From assembly GCA_016718405.1 (NCBI GenBank), contig JADKDJ010000010.1, forward strand, positions 1-64,000: a stretch of DNA of 64,000 nt, in the 5' to 3' direction. The translations under genes and the position numbers were made by a program. The notes beneath the pieces are model-generated. The model saw only the letters and a list, made by a program, of their open reading frames with translations, did no database searches and was not told the origin of the DNA. The DNA comes from Candidatus Rhodoferax odensensis (GTDB lineage Bacteria > Pseudomonadota > Gammaproteobacteria > Burkholderiales > Burkholderiaceae_C). Each line of letters opens with the position of its first letter. Within the stretch, counting starts at the first letter, position 1. Below are positions 52,738 through 62,744 of this stretch, piece after piece.

Positions 52738-53886
52738 ATGACCGTGATTACCAACATCGAAGACTTGCGCGTGCTGGCCAAAAAGCGCGTACCGCGCATG
52801 TTCTACGACTACGCAGACTCCGGCTCGTGGACCGAGAGCACCTACCGCGCCAACGAGAGCGACTTTCAAAAGATCAAGCTGCGCCAGCGGGTGGCCGTCA
52901 ATATGGAGAACCGCAGTACCGCCAGCACCATGATCGGCCAGCCGGTGGCCATGCCGGTGGCGATTGCCCCCACCGGCCTGACCGGCATGCAGCACGCGGA
53001 CGGCGAGATTCTGGCGGCCAAGGCGGCCAAACGCTTTGGCATCCCGTTCACCCTGTCCACCATGAGCATCTGCTCGATCGAGGACGTGGCCAAGGAGACC
53101 GGTGGCCACCCGTTCTGGTTTCAGCTCTATGTGATGAAGGACCGGGGCTACATCGAGCGCCTGATCGACCGCGCCAAAGCGGCCAACTGCTCGGCACTGG
53201 TACTCACGCTGGACCTGCAAATCATTGGCCAGCGCCACAAGGACCTGAAGAACGGCCTCTCGGCGCCGCCCAAACTGACCATCGCGAACGTCCTCAACAT
53301 GATGACCAAGGTGCGCTGGGGTCTGGGCATGCTGGGCACCAAACGGCACGGCTTTGGCAACATCGTCGGCCACGTCACGGGCGTGGAGAACATGGGTTCA
53401 TTGAGCGAATGGACCTCCAAGCAATTCGACCCGGCGCTCAATTGGGGCGATGTCGAGTGGATCAAGAAGCGTTGGGGCGGCAAGCTGATCCTCAAGGGCA
53501 TTCAGGACGTGGAGGACGCGCGTCTGGCCGTCAATTCGGGCGCCGACGCGCTGATTGTGTCCAACCACGGCGGGCGCCAGCTCGATGGTGCCGAGTCCTC
53601 CATCCGCGCACTGCCCCAGATCGTGGACGCCGTGGGCAGGCAGATCGAAGTGCACATGGACGGCGGCATTCGCTCCGGCCAGGACGTGCTCAAGGCGCGC
53701 GCCCTGGGCGCACAGGGCACCTACATTGGCCGCGCCTTCCTGTATGGTCTGGGTGCGATGGGTGAAGAAGGGGTGGACAAGGTCCTGCAGATCATCCACA
53801 AAGAGCTCGATCTGACCATGGCATTTTGCGGCCACACCAACATCGAAACCGTGGACAAGGGTATCCTGCTACCAGGCACGTACTGA
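52738..53886 (+). CDS. lldD: FMN-dependent L-lactate dehydrogenase / alpha-hydroxy-acid oxidase
   Basis: 382 aa. MFYDYADSGSWTESTYRANESDFQKIKLRQRV start, VAIAPTGLTGMQHADGE, LSTMSICSIEDVA, FWFQLYVMKDRGY, and the catalytic IVSNHGGRQLDGAESSI with FMN-binding MDGGIRSGQDVLKARALGA. Oxidises L-lactate to pyruvate, passing electrons to the respiratory chain. The substrate range within the family varies. Confidence 0.9.
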   Translation: MTVITNIEDLRVLAKKRVPRMFYDYADSGSWTESTYRANESDFQKIKLRQRVAVNMENRSTASTMIGQPVAMPVAIAPTGLTGMQHADGEILAAKAAKRFGIPFTLSTMSICSIEDVAKETGGHPFWFQLYVMKDRGYIERLIDRAKAANCSALVLTLDLQIIGQRHKDLKNGLSAPPKLTIANVLNMMTKVRWGLGMLGTKRHGFGNIVGHVTGVENMGSLSEWTSKQFDPALNWGDVEWIKKRWGGKLILKGIQDVEDARLAVNSGADALIVSNHGGRQLDGAESSIRALPQIVDAVGRQIEVHMDGGIRSGQDVLKARALGAQGTYIGRAFLYGLGAMGEEGVDKVLQIIHKELDLTMAFCGHTNIETVDKGILLPGTY

Positions 53887-53954
53887 ACCGGGTAGCCGTT
53901 CGGGGCAGTGGCCTGGTGCGCGGTGCACCGAGTTCACCGCTGGAGGCTTTGCCC

Positions 53955-55634
53955 ATGAACGACACCCGAATGCTGCCCGACCCAAGCGGCCCCAGCGCTG
54001 TGCAGGAGACGTTTCGGTTCCTCGCCTATCCTGACAACTTGTTGGTCTTCACCAGTGACCGGCAGGGCATGCTGAACTTCGTCAGCCCCTCATGGTCGGT
54101 TTTCACCGGTCGAGCGACTGCGTCGGATCTGGGGCACGGCTGGTTGGACCATGTCCACCCGCACGATATGGCAGCGCTCATGTCGGGGCTTGAACAGGCG
54201 CGGCACGACGCACGCGCGTTTCGATTGCTGTTTCGATACCGGCGCCAGGATGGGGTCTTTCGGTGGCTGGTCGGCCAGGGTATGCCACAGAGCACGCCGC
54301 AGGGCGAGTTTGTCGGTCATCTGGCGCTGTGCTTCGATGTGACGCCCTACCAGGATGGCGAGGCGGAAATGGAAGACGCTGTGCGCAGCATCTTCCCGCT
54401 GCTCAAACAGACCCGCCTTATCGCGGTCGTGCTCGACCCGCAGGGGCACGTGTTGTTCTCCAACGGCGGCCTGTGCCGTCTGCTGCATTGCGGCGGGTCC
54501 GAGCTGATGAACCGCCCACTGTTTCAGTATCACCTGGCACCAGGCAATCAGGCTCTGCTCGAGCAGCTCTACCCCGATGGCCGGCAGGACGCGCACTTCC
54601 CGGCCGAGTTCCACACCGAACTGCTCACCAGCGAGCGCCAGTCCCGCCATGTCTTCTGGCACGCAGTGGTCTGGCGTGACCACAGCGGTCGCGTACGGGG
54701 CACGATATTGATTGGTGACGACGTCACCGCGGTGCGACAAGAAGAAGAGCAGACCTCGCTCTACGTCAAGGCCTTCGAAGCCACCAACCACGCCATCGTG
54801 GTGACCGACGCCGAGGGCACGATTCGTTCGGTCAACCGCGCCTTTACCGAGCTTACCGGCTACAGCGGACACGAGGCGGTGGGCGCCAACCCGCGCCTGC
54901 TGCAGTCGGGCCGACATGACCTCGCGTTCTACCAAGCCATGTGGGCCTCGCTGCAGGCAACCGGACACTGGCACGGCGACATGTGGGACCGGCACAAGGA
55001 CGGGCACTTGTACCCCAAGTACCTGGCCATCAGCGCCATCAAGAACCACGACGGTAAGGTCACCCACTACGTCGGCATCTTCTACGACAACTCCGAACGC
55101 AAGACCATTGAAGAACGACTCGACCACCTGGCTCACTACGACGCCTTGACCGGTCTGCCCAATCGCAGCCTGCTGATGGATCGCTTGGAACAGGCCATCG
55201 AACGCGCACGCAGACTGGGCAACCAAGTGGCATTGCTGTACCTCGATCTCGACCATTTCAAACATGTCAACGACGAATTCGGGCACGCCGCGGGTGACCA
55301 GTTGCTACGCAGCGCGGCCCAACGCATGAAGACCTGCGTGCGTGGCGCTGATACCGTGGCACGCCTGGGTGGTGATGAATTCGTTGTACTACTGCCTGAG
55401 ACCCACGGACAGGACGACATCCTGCCCGTGGTCAGAAAACTGCTGACTGAACTCTCCAGCCCCTACGAGGTCGATGGCCACCGCGCCACTTGCACGCCCA
55501 GCATCGGCATCAGCGTGTTTTCGACGCAAAGCGGCAACGCCAACGAACTGATGAAACACGCTGATATAGCCATGTATCAGGCCAAACAAGGCGGACGCGG
55601 CACGTTCAAGTTCTTTCAGGACCAGATGACATGA
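53955..55634 (+). CDS. PAS-domain diguanylate cyclase
   Basis: 559 aa from ATG 53955. Three PAS units (FRFLAYPDNLLVFTSDRQGMLNFVSPSW; a middle one, IAVVLDPQGHVLFSNGGLCRL; a third, FEATNHAIVVTDAEGTIRSVNRAFTELTGY with its PAC), then GGDEF domain: YDALTGLPNRSLLMDRLEQA, RLGGDEFVVLLPE. An RxxD inhibitory site (RGAD) lies five residues before GGDEF. No EAL domain. Makes cyclic di-GMP, probably under redox or ligand control. Confidence 0.92.
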   Translation: MNDTRMLPDPSGPSAVQETFRFLAYPDNLLVFTSDRQGMLNFVSPSWSVFTGRATASDLGHGWLDHVHPHDMAALMSGLEQARHDARAFRLLFRYRRQDGVFRWLVGQGMPQSTPQGEFVGHLALCFDVTPYQDGEAEMEDAVRSIFPLLKQTRLIAVVLDPQGHVLFSNGGLCRLLHCGGSELMNRPLFQYHLAPGNQALLEQLYPDGRQDAHFPAEFHTELLTSERQSRHVFWHAVVWRDHSGRVRGTILIGDDVTAVRQEEEQTSLYVKAFEATNHAIVVTDAEGTIRSVNRAFTELTGYSGHEAVGANPRLLQSGRHDLAFYQAMWASLQATGHWHGDMWDRHKDGHLYPKYLAISAIKNHDGKVTHYVGIFYDNSERKTIEERLDHLAHYDALTGLPNRSLLMDRLEQAIERARRLGNQVALLYLDLDHFKHVNDEFGHAAGDQLLRSAAQRMKTCVRGADTVARLGGDEFVVLLPETHGQDDILPVVRKLLTELSSPYEVDGHRATCTPSIGISVFSTQSGNANELMKHADIAMYQAKQGGRGTFKFFQDQMT

Positions 55635-58313
55635 CTACAGCGCGTGTGTCACCAGCTTGAAATCGGGGTCCTCATCAAAGGTCTTGGCGACAAAACCCAG
55701 GCTCTTCATCAGCTTGAGCATGGTCGGGTTGTTGGCCAGCACCAGCCCTTCAATCTCGGTCAGGCCCTTCTCTCGGGCGAAGTCCATGATCGACAACATC
55801 AGGCGCGAGCCCAGGCCCTGGCCCTTGAAGTCGTCCGCCACCACCAGGGAGAACTCACAGGTGGCGCGGTCCGGATTGGTGATGTAGCGCGATACACCGA
55901 CGATGCGCGCGGTCTCGGTTGGTTCGCCATCTGCACCTATGCCGCGCTCGCGGTGCACCGCGACCAGGGCCATCTCTCGGTCGTAGTCGATCAAGGTAAA
56001 GCGCGACAGCAGGTTGGCGGGCAGTTCCTGCATGGTCGACACAAATCGGAAATAGCGGCTTTCGGGCGACAGGCGACGCACAAACTCCTGCAGCATGGTG
56101 GCGTCATCGGGGCGCACCGGGCGCACGGTGTAGTCGCCGCCGCCACGCAGCGGCCACACCTGCTCGTGCTGCGACGGGTAGGGCAGGATCGCCAGGTGGT
56201 TGTAATGGCGCGCCGAGGGCGGCGCACTTTCAATCACGATCCGTGCATCCACCGCCACCGCGCCGGACTCGTCGACGATGATGGGGTTGATGTCCATCTC
56301 GCGCAGTTGCGGCAGCTCGCACACCATCTCGGACACGCGCAGCAGCACCTGCTCCAGCGCCTCCATGTTGATCGAGGCGGCACCGCGCCACTCACCCAGC
56401 GTCTCGGCCACGCGCGCGCGCTCAGTCAATCGGCGCGCCAGGAACTGGTTGAGCGGGGGCAACTCCATGGCGCGGTCATTGATCAGCTCGATCATGGTGC
56501 CGCCCGCGCCAAACGCAATCACCGGGCCAAATGGATCGTCGGTGACGAGCCCGATATAGATCTCGCGGCCACGCTTTTGCGCCGACATGTTCTGCACCGT
56601 GACACCATTGATGCGCGCGCCTGGCTGCAACCTGGCCACGGCCTGCATCATCTCCAGGTAGGTGTCGCGTACGCCAACCGCGTTAAGCACGTTCAGGGCC
56701 ACCCCCTGCACGTCGGACTTGTGGCTGATATCCGGTGAATCCACCTTGAGCGCCACCGGAAAGCCCAGTTGCGTGGCGATCATGATCGCCTCATTGACGT
56801 TGCGCGCCAGAATGGTTTTGGTGACGGGAATGTGAAACGCCGCCAGCAGCGCCTTCGACTCCATTTCGGTGAGCACCTTGCGCCGTTCCGCCAACACGCT
56901 CTCGATCAACATGTGCGCACCCTCGACATCGGGTTTGGCCAGGTCCGACAAGGGCGGCGGGGTCTGCTGCAGCAACTGCTGGTTTTGATAAAAGGAGGCA
57001 ATGTTGCCAAACGCGCCCACTGCCGCCTCAGGGGTGCGAAAACTCGGAATCGCCGCGTCATTGAGAATCTGGCGCGCCTCGCCCACGCTGGCATCTCCCA
57101 TCCAGCACGTCAGCAGTGGCTTGCCCAGACGCTTGTTGGCGTCGGCCAGGACGGTGGCAATGGCAGCCCCATCGGTACCGACCTTGGGCGAATAGATGGC
57201 CAGCACGCCGTCGATCTGCCCCGCCTTGCCGGCTGCCTCGATCGCCGCGCGAAAGTGCTCGGGCCCGGCTTCCTCGGAGACATCCATCAGATCACACAAA
57301 GACGCCAGCGGCGGCAGTTGCGCTTGCAGAACTTGCGCCTGTTCCGGCGTGAGGCAGCCCAACTGAAGGTTGATCTCACTGATCCAGTCCGCCGCCAGCA
57401 CGCCGGGGCCGCCGCCGTTGGTCACAATCGCCAGTCGACGCCCCACCGGCCGGTACCGCGCGGCCAGGCACTTGGCCGCGGAGAACAGCGCGACAAACGA
57501 GCGCACCCGCACCGCACCGGCGCGGCGCAGGGCGGCGTCGAACACGTCGTCACTGCCTACGATGGCGCCCGAGTGCGTCAGCGCCGCGCGGTTGCCCGCC
57601 AGTTTGCGGCCGGCCTTGAGCACCACCACCGGTTTGGCGCTGGCTGCGGCGCGCAGTGCGCTCATGAAGCGCCGGGCATTGCTGATGCCCTCCAGGTACA
57701 CCACGATGCTGTGGGTCTGCGCATCGGCCGCCAAGAAGTCGAGCACCTGCGCGATGTCCACTGCCGTGTTGGGACCAAGCGAGACCACGGTGGAAAAGCC
57801 CACGCCGTTCTTTTGCGCCCAATCCAGGATGGACGAGGTCAACGCACCCGACTGGGAAACCAAAGCCAAGGGCCCTGACGCTGCCAGCGGGCCTGCCACG
57901 CTGGCATTGAGTTGCAAGTGGGGGCGCTGGAACCCCAGGCAATTGGGACCCAGCAAATGGATGCCGTGGCGTCGCGCAGTCTTGTGCAGTTCGGCCGCCT
58001 GCGTCGCGGCGATGCCGCTGCCGATCAGCAAGGCAGCACGACACTTGATACGCCCGGCGATCTCCAGCGCGGCAGCTACTTCGTCGGCGGGCAGGGCAAT
58101 GATGGCCAAATCGGCCTGGGTGTGGGCCAGGTCAGCCAGCGTGCCGGTGAAATGAATATCCAGGAACAGCATCGTCCCGGTATAGCGCTGTGCCCGCAGC
58201 GCGCCATGCAGGGCTTGCGCCAGCGGGGTCTGCGAATCGGGCTCCTCGGCCTTGCCGGCAAATACCGCGATCGAACTTGGGGAAAAGAGAGGGGTCAAGA
58301 AATGCTTGTCCAT
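55635..58313 (-). CDS. ADP-forming acyl-CoA synthetase fused to a GNAT acetyltransferase (Pat-like)
   Basis: 892 aa from ATG 58313. CoA-binding domain (FSPSSIAVFAG, IHLLGPNCLGFQ), succinyl-CoA-ligase-like domain (LVSQSGALTSSILDWA, LTHSGAIVGSDDVFDAALRRAG with the likely phospho-His), ATP-grasp (LGFPVALKVDSPDISHKSDVQGV, VIAFGAGGTMIELINDRAMELPPLN) and a C-terminal GNAT domain (YTVRPVRPDDATMLQEFVRRL, FSLVVADDFKGQGLGSRLM). Such fusions acetylate lysines of other enzymes (Pat/PatZ); whether the synthetase part is active is not visible. The frame stops directly after the convergent PAS-GGDEF gene. Confidence 0.9.
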   Translation of the reverse strand: MDKHFLTPLFSPSSIAVFAGKAEEPDSQTPLAQALHGALRAQRYTGTMLFLDIHFTGTLADLAHTQADLAIIALPADEVAAALEIAGRIKCRAALLIGSGIAATQAAELHKTARRHGIHLLGPNCLGFQRPHLQLNASVAGPLAASGPLALVSQSGALTSSILDWAQKNGVGFSTVVSLGPNTAVDIAQVLDFLAADAQTHSIVVYLEGISNARRFMSALRAAASAKPVVVLKAGRKLAGNRAALTHSGAIVGSDDVFDAALRRAGAVRVRSFVALFSAAKCLAARYRPVGRRLAIVTNGGGPGVLAADWISEINLQLGCLTPEQAQVLQAQLPPLASLCDLMDVSEEAGPEHFRAAIEAAGKAGQIDGVLAIYSPKVGTDGAAIATVLADANKRLGKPLLTCWMGDASVGEARQILNDAAIPSFRTPEAAVGAFGNIASFYQNQQLLQQTPPPLSDLAKPDVEGAHMLIESVLAERRKVLTEMESKALLAAFHIPVTKTILARNVNEAIMIATQLGFPVALKVDSPDISHKSDVQGVALNVLNAVGVRDTYLEMMQAVARLQPGARINGVTVQNMSAQKRGREIYIGLVTDDPFGPVIAFGAGGTMIELINDRAMELPPLNQFLARRLTERARVAETLGEWRGAASINMEALEQVLLRVSEMVCELPQLREMDINPIIVDESGAVAVDARIVIESAPPSARHYNHLAILPYPSQHEQVWPLRGGGDYTVRPVRPDDATMLQEFVRRLSPESRYFRFVSTMQELPANLLSRFTLIDYDREMALVAVHRERGIGADGEPTETARIVGVSRYITNPDRATCEFSLVVADDFKGQGLGSRLMLSIMDFAREKGLTEIEGLVLANNPTMLKLMKSLGFVAKTFDEDPDFKLVTHAL

Positions 58314-58515
58314 ACGAGTCCTAAGACATTGGTCATTGCTGCACTGCAGAATACCTCGTCTGGCCAATCTTCAGTTTGACGCGAAACACTAATCCTTGCA
58401 CCCTATCAACTGCTGTTCAGCCCCCATGGGCGGCAGCTCGGCACGCCCCGCACCTGTGACCGGTGGGGTACCGAGCGAAACAGAATGGCACTGGCTCGGC
58501 CAATTGGTCGGCGCC

Positions 58516-58595
58516 GGGACAGGCTGCCTGGGTGTTCTGCCCGGGTCGGGCCCGCGGCGCGGGGACCGGCGCAGAACACCCAGGCAGCCTGTCCC
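58516..58595. repeat. Long hairpin: two perfect 25-nt inverted arms around a 30-nt loop
   Basis: Arms 58516-58540 and 58571-58595 (starting GGGACAGGCTGCCTGGGTGT) are exact reverse complements; the loop is GC-only rich. No T-run follows, so it is more like a MITE or REP-type element than a terminator. Confidence 0.85.
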
Positions 58596-58668
58596 CCAGT
58601 TGCGTGGTTTGTTGGCCGTCCGGTTGATCTTTACAAAATCGATGAGACAAGCCAATGCGACTGCATTT

Positions 58669-58753
58669 CGTCATTGCGAGCGAAGCGCGGCAATCCATGC
58701 CTGTGGCCGCGCCGACATGGATGGGCGCGTCGCTGCCGCTTTCCGCAATGACG
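58669..58753. repeat. REP/MITE-like palindromic element
   Basis: 85 bp bounded by CGTCATTGCG and CGCAATGACG, with GAGCGAAGCGCGGCAATCCATG following the left end. Intergenic repeats with this TCATTGCGAGCG...GGCAATCC signature occur in many proteobacteria. Confidence 0.7.
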
Positions 58754-58811
58754 GTAAGTGCGGTCGTGACTTGAGGAACACACAATAGTCAGTCAAGCGC
58801 AGAACGAGGTC

Positions 58812-60635
58812 TCAGAAGGTCTCCCAGTCCTCATCGCCACCGGCGGGCGCTGCCCGCGTCTGGGTCTTGGGCGCCTGCAGCGGCGGCGGACTGGACATCG
58901 GCGTGCTGCCTGGCGCTGGTCGGACAGACGGTGCGGCGCCGGCAGGGCGACTGGCATGGCCCCGTGCCGCTGCCCCCTTGGGCACGCCGCCACTGCGTCG
59001 CTCCGTACCCACATAAGGCTGCCCCTTGGGCTCGCGAGAACGCACCGCCGCCAACTTGGCCAGCGGATGGTGATCCTGCCCGGCACCCAGTTTGAACACC
59101 GCGACTGACTGCACCAGCTCCTTTGCCTGGCTGCTGAGACTGCCGGCAGCGGCGGCCATTTCCTCGACCAGGGCGGCATTTTGCTGTGTGGCCTGGTCCA
59201 TTTGCGTCACCGCTTCGCCCACTTGCGCGACACCCAGGCTTTGCTCGTTGCTGGCGGCACTGATCTCACCCATGATGTCGGTGACGCGGCGGATGGAGCT
59301 GACCACCTCGGACATGGTGACGCCAGCCTGATCGACCAGAGCGCTGCCCTGCTCGACCCGTTCGACGCTGGCATTGATCAGGCTCTTGATTTCCTTGGCC
59401 GCTTCGGCCGAGCGCCCGGCCAGGGAGCGCACTTCGCTGGCGACCACGGCAAAGCCACGGCCCTGTTCGCCGGCGCGGGCGGCTTCTACCGCCGCGTTGA
59501 GCGCCAGGATGTTGGTCTGAAAAGCGATGCCGTCGATGACGCTGATGATGTCGCCGATCTTGCGCGAGCTGTCGTTGATGCCTTTCATGGTTTCGACCAC
59601 TTGGCCCACGACTTCGCCGCCGCGCACGGCGACGGTGGAAGCACTCATGGCCAACTGGTTGGCCTGGCGCGCGCTGTCGGCGTTTTGTTTGACGGTGGCG
59701 CCCAGCTGTTCCATCGACGCCGCTGTCTCCTCCAAGGCACTGGCCTGGCTTTCGGTGCGGCTGGACAAGTCCTGGTTGCCCTGGGCAATCTCCGCGCTGG
59801 CAGTAGCCACTGCCTCCGAGCCGCTGCGCACTTCGGATACCACCCGTGCCAAACTGCTTTGCATGGTTCCCAGGTGCGCCATCAGACTGTCCTGGTCACC
59901 CGCACGCACGGTCGTGGTCTGCGTGAAATCGCCCTGCGCCACTGCGCGCGCCAGGTCGGCGGCCGCGCTAGGCTCGCCACCCAGTTCCTTGAGCAGGCTG
60001 CGCGTCATCAGCCAGCCGACCGTAACAGCAAGCACCAGCGCCAGCATGCCCAAACCAACCAGCGTCGCTCGCGCCTGCGCGTAGGTTTCAGCGGAGCTCG
60101 TGGCGGTGGAATTCATCAGGCCCACCTGCAGCTCGATCAGAGCTGTGACGGCGCCCTTGTACGCTGCCAGCACCGGGCGCAACTGACCAGACAGGTAGGT
60201 CCTTGCCTCATCGGGCTTGTCAGCCGCGATCAGGGCCATCAGCGCCTCCTGTCCAGCAATGTACCTGGTGCGCTGGTCCTTGACTTGCTGCAGCAGCTCT
60301 TTGCCTTTGGGCAAAGTCACCGTGCGATCCAGCAACGCGACGTTTTGCCCGATCAACTCGCGCGACTTGGCAATGCCCTCAATCTGTTTTTGCCGGTCGG
60401 CCGGATCGGGGTTGAGCATCATGTTGCGCAGGGCGATCGCAATCGCATCGGTCTGCGTCAGGATGGCAGTGGCGGCCGATATCTTGGGCCAGCGATCATC
60501 CACCACATCGGTCAGCCCCGCTTGAATTCGCGCCAGCGATGTCCACCCAATTCCGACAATCACCAGCAACAGCAGGCAAACGCTGCCAAAACCAAAACTC
60601 AGGCGCGTGCGCACCTTCCAGGCTGAGAGATCCAT
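58812..60635 (-). CDS. Methyl-accepting chemotaxis protein with a WETF tail
   Basis: 607 aa from ATG 60635. N-terminal membrane helix, four-helix-type periplasmic sensor (AGLTDVVDDRWPKISAATAIL...), second membrane helix, HAMP, then the signalling hairpin with the tip IDGIAFQTNILALNAAVEAARAGEQGRGFAVVASEV. The last residues DEDWETF give the pentapeptide that tethers CheR/CheB. Ligand unknown. Confidence 0.92.
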   Translation of the reverse strand: MDLSAWKVRTRLSFGFGSVCLLLLVIVGIGWTSLARIQAGLTDVVDDRWPKISAATAILTQTDAIAIALRNMMLNPDPADRQKQIEGIAKSRELIGQNVALLDRTVTLPKGKELLQQVKDQRTRYIAGQEALMALIAADKPDEARTYLSGQLRPVLAAYKGAVTALIELQVGLMNSTATSSAETYAQARATLVGLGMLALVLAVTVGWLMTRSLLKELGGEPSAAADLARAVAQGDFTQTTTVRAGDQDSLMAHLGTMQSSLARVVSEVRSGSEAVATASAEIAQGNQDLSSRTESQASALEETAASMEQLGATVKQNADSARQANQLAMSASTVAVRGGEVVGQVVETMKGINDSSRKIGDIISVIDGIAFQTNILALNAAVEAARAGEQGRGFAVVASEVRSLAGRSAEAAKEIKSLINASVERVEQGSALVDQAGVTMSEVVSSIRRVTDIMGEISAASNEQSLGVAQVGEAVTQMDQATQQNAALVEEMAAAAGSLSSQAKELVQSVAVFKLGAGQDHHPLAKLAAVRSREPKGQPYVGTERRSGGVPKGAAARGHASRPAGAAPSVRPAPGSTPMSSPPPLQAPKTQTRAAPAGGDEDWETF

Positions 60636-60982
60636 GCGACAGTTCCAACGGTTTGTGATTGAGGGGTCGACCAGGCCACCGTGGTCAGTGGTCTGGCGGC
60701 ACGGCAAAACGCCAGTGACCCGCGTCGCGCCTGCGGTTTGGTCGAACACCCGTCGACAGCGCGTTACCACCCTGAACCCAGCCCAATGTTGCCCAACAGG
60801 CCATGAAATCGGTTCAAGTGCTGGCAACCCCGCTGTCAAGACGTGAACTCGCCGTAGACCGGAAGCTTTGCGACACCGTCTTTCGAGCGGCTGTGCCCAT
60901 GCGCTTACATTTTGCAACATTTGCATTGACCCCATCGTATTCAAGGTAATGCGACTCCCCGCTACTTGCTATCCTCCCGCCT
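60636..60982. other. Divergent promoter region between the chemoreceptor and dinB
   Basis: About 350 bp, no gene supported. No clear LexA box was found by eye upstream of dinB. Confidence 0.4.
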
Positions 60983-62248
60983 ATGACCCTGCCCGCGCGC
61001 CGTATCGCCCACCTCGACATGGACGCGTTTTATGCGTCGGTCGAGCTGCTGCGCTACCCTCAGCTCAAGGGTCTGCCGGTGGTGATCGGTGGCGGCCGCC
61101 GCGCCGAGGACGACCTGCTGGCGCGCCTGCGGGTGGCCCTGCCCGAGCGCGACTGGACAGCGCACGACCTGGCCGACATCCCACTGGACTTCTTTCCCCG
61201 GCTCAAGGGCTATGTCGGTCGCGGCGTAATCACGACGGCCACTTACGCCGCGCGCCAGTTTGGTGTGGGCTCGGCCATGGGCTTGATGAAAGCCGCGCGC
61301 CTGTGTCCGCAGGCGATTCTGCTGCCGGTGGACTTTGAGCAATACCGCCACTATTCGCGTCGGTTCAAGACCATCATCACCGACATTGCGCCGGTGATGG
61401 AGGACCGCGGCGTCGACGAGGTCTACATTGACTTCACCAACGTGCCGGGCGGTCAGCGTGAAGGCGGCCGCGTGTTGGCGCGACTGATCCAGAAGAGCAT
61501 CTTCGATGACACCGGCCTGACCTGCTCGGTAGGTGTCGCGCCCAACAAATTGCTGGCCAAGATGGCCAGCGAGTTCGACAAGCCCAACGGAATCTCGATC
61601 GTGCATGAACACCAACTGACCAGCGTGATTTGGCCCTTGGCATGCCGAAAGATCAATGGCATTGGTCCCAAGGCAGACGAGAAGCTCAGAGGTCATGGCA
61701 TCGAGACCATTGGTCAGCTCGCCGCGCGTGAGCCGGCCTGGCTGCAGCAGCACTTCGGGGAGAAGACGGGCGCGTGGCTGTTCGAAGCGGCTCACGGTCG
61801 TGACGAACGCGCGGTGGTGACCCACAGCGAACCGGTGTCGATCAGCCGCGAGACGACCTTCGAACGCGACCTGCATGCCGTGCGCGACAAAGCCGAGCTG
61901 GGCGCAATCTTCACCCGCTTGTGCCAGAGCGTCGCGGCTGATCTTCAACGCAAGGGCTATGTCGGCAGAACCATCGGCATCAAGCTGCGCTTTGATGACT
62001 TCCAGAGCGTGACGCGCGACCAGACGCTGGAACACTACACGGCCGATGCCGGCCTGATCCGCCAGACCGCGGGCCAATGCCTCAAGCGCGTGCCGCTGCA
62101 GCGCCGCCTGCGCCTGCTGGGCGTGCGCGTGGGCTCACTGGTGCACACCGCCGACGCTGCCGACGCAAGCTCGATTGATGCCGGGACAGTTGCCCGGCAA
62201 GCGTCTAAGGCCAGCGGCGGGGAAGCGTCTGAGCAGCAACTCTTTTAG
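60983..62248 (+). CDS. dinB: Y-family DNA polymerase IV with an extra palm insertion
   Basis: 421 aa. Catalytic carboxylates Asp12 (HLDMDAFYASVE) and Asp145/Glu146 (GVDEVYIDFT); NGIGPKADEKLRGHGIETIGQLA is the thumb helix-hairpin-helix; SISRETTFERDL opens the little finger. The C-terminus EQQLF fits a sliding-clamp-binding motif. About 40 residues (38-79) are inserted between LPVVIGGG and RGVITTATYAAR, where E. coli DinB has a short loop. Confidence 0.9.
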   Translation: MTLPARRIAHLDMDAFYASVELLRYPQLKGLPVVIGGGRRAEDDLLARLRVALPERDWTAHDLADIPLDFFPRLKGYVGRGVITTATYAARQFGVGSAMGLMKAARLCPQAILLPVDFEQYRHYSRRFKTIITDIAPVMEDRGVDEVYIDFTNVPGGQREGGRVLARLIQKSIFDDTGLTCSVGVAPNKLLAKMASEFDKPNGISIVHEHQLTSVIWPLACRKINGIGPKADEKLRGHGIETIGQLAAREPAWLQQHFGEKTGAWLFEAAHGRDERAVVTHSEPVSISRETTFERDLHAVRDKAELGAIFTRLCQSVAADLQRKGYVGRTIGIKLRFDDFQSVTRDQTLEHYTADAGLIRQTAGQCLKRVPLQRRLRLLGVRVGSLVHTADAADASSIDAGTVARQASKASGGEASEQQLF

Positions 62249-62313
62249 CGGCTTACAGCAAGTTGACAACAGCTTACTGGCAACTTACAGTGGAGCCTAC
62301 TTCCGGAGGCACC

Positions 62314-62604
62314 ATGTTTCACCGCCTGCCACCCAATCTCTCGATGAATGAGCTCGGTCGCATTCGCCGGTGGCACATCGCACACCGGCGCGAGCATCCG
62401 CTGGAATACCAAGCCTGGGACGCGATGCTGATCCTGTGGGTGATGGGGCGAGTGGGCTGGCTGCCAGCCTTCGCGCTGGATGCGCCCTGGTGTTACCCAC
62501 TCTGCCTGGTCAGCATGATGGCGCCCTCGCTGTATGTCGTGTGGCGCAGCCATGCCCATCTGGCACACCAGTTGCGTTGCGACTGGCTTCCCGTCAGAGT
62601 CTAA
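62314..62604 (+). CDS. Small predicted membrane protein
   Basis: 96 aa from an ATG after CGGAGG. NELGRIRRWHIAHRREHPLEYQAWDAMLILWVMGRVGWLPAFAL and WCYPLCLVSMMAPSLYVVWRSHAHLAHQLRCDWL suggest two membrane segments. No family recognised. 65 bp after dinB, possibly cotranscribed. Confidence 0.65.
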   Translation: MFHRLPPNLSMNELGRIRRWHIAHRREHPLEYQAWDAMLILWVMGRVGWLPAFALDAPWCYPLCLVSMMAPSLYVVWRSHAHLAHQLRCDWLPVRV

Positions 62605-62744
62605 TTCGCCTCATCTTGCACGCCCCGCCGCCCTCGTGGCGCGGTCGACTTTTGCCGGTCAATTGATCGATTTCGCCTGCGCCTTTCGGTGTACAGTAAG
62701 ACGCGTTGGATTGCCGCAGACTGATCAATAACGAGGAGCCCGCC

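Larger units (their letters stand above)
58314..58811. other. Intergenic region with two repeat elements
   Basis: Between two minus-strand genes. Contains the hairpin element at 58516-58595 and the REP-like element at 58669-58753; no gene supported. Both would fit transcript ends or mobile palindromes. Confidence 0.5.
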
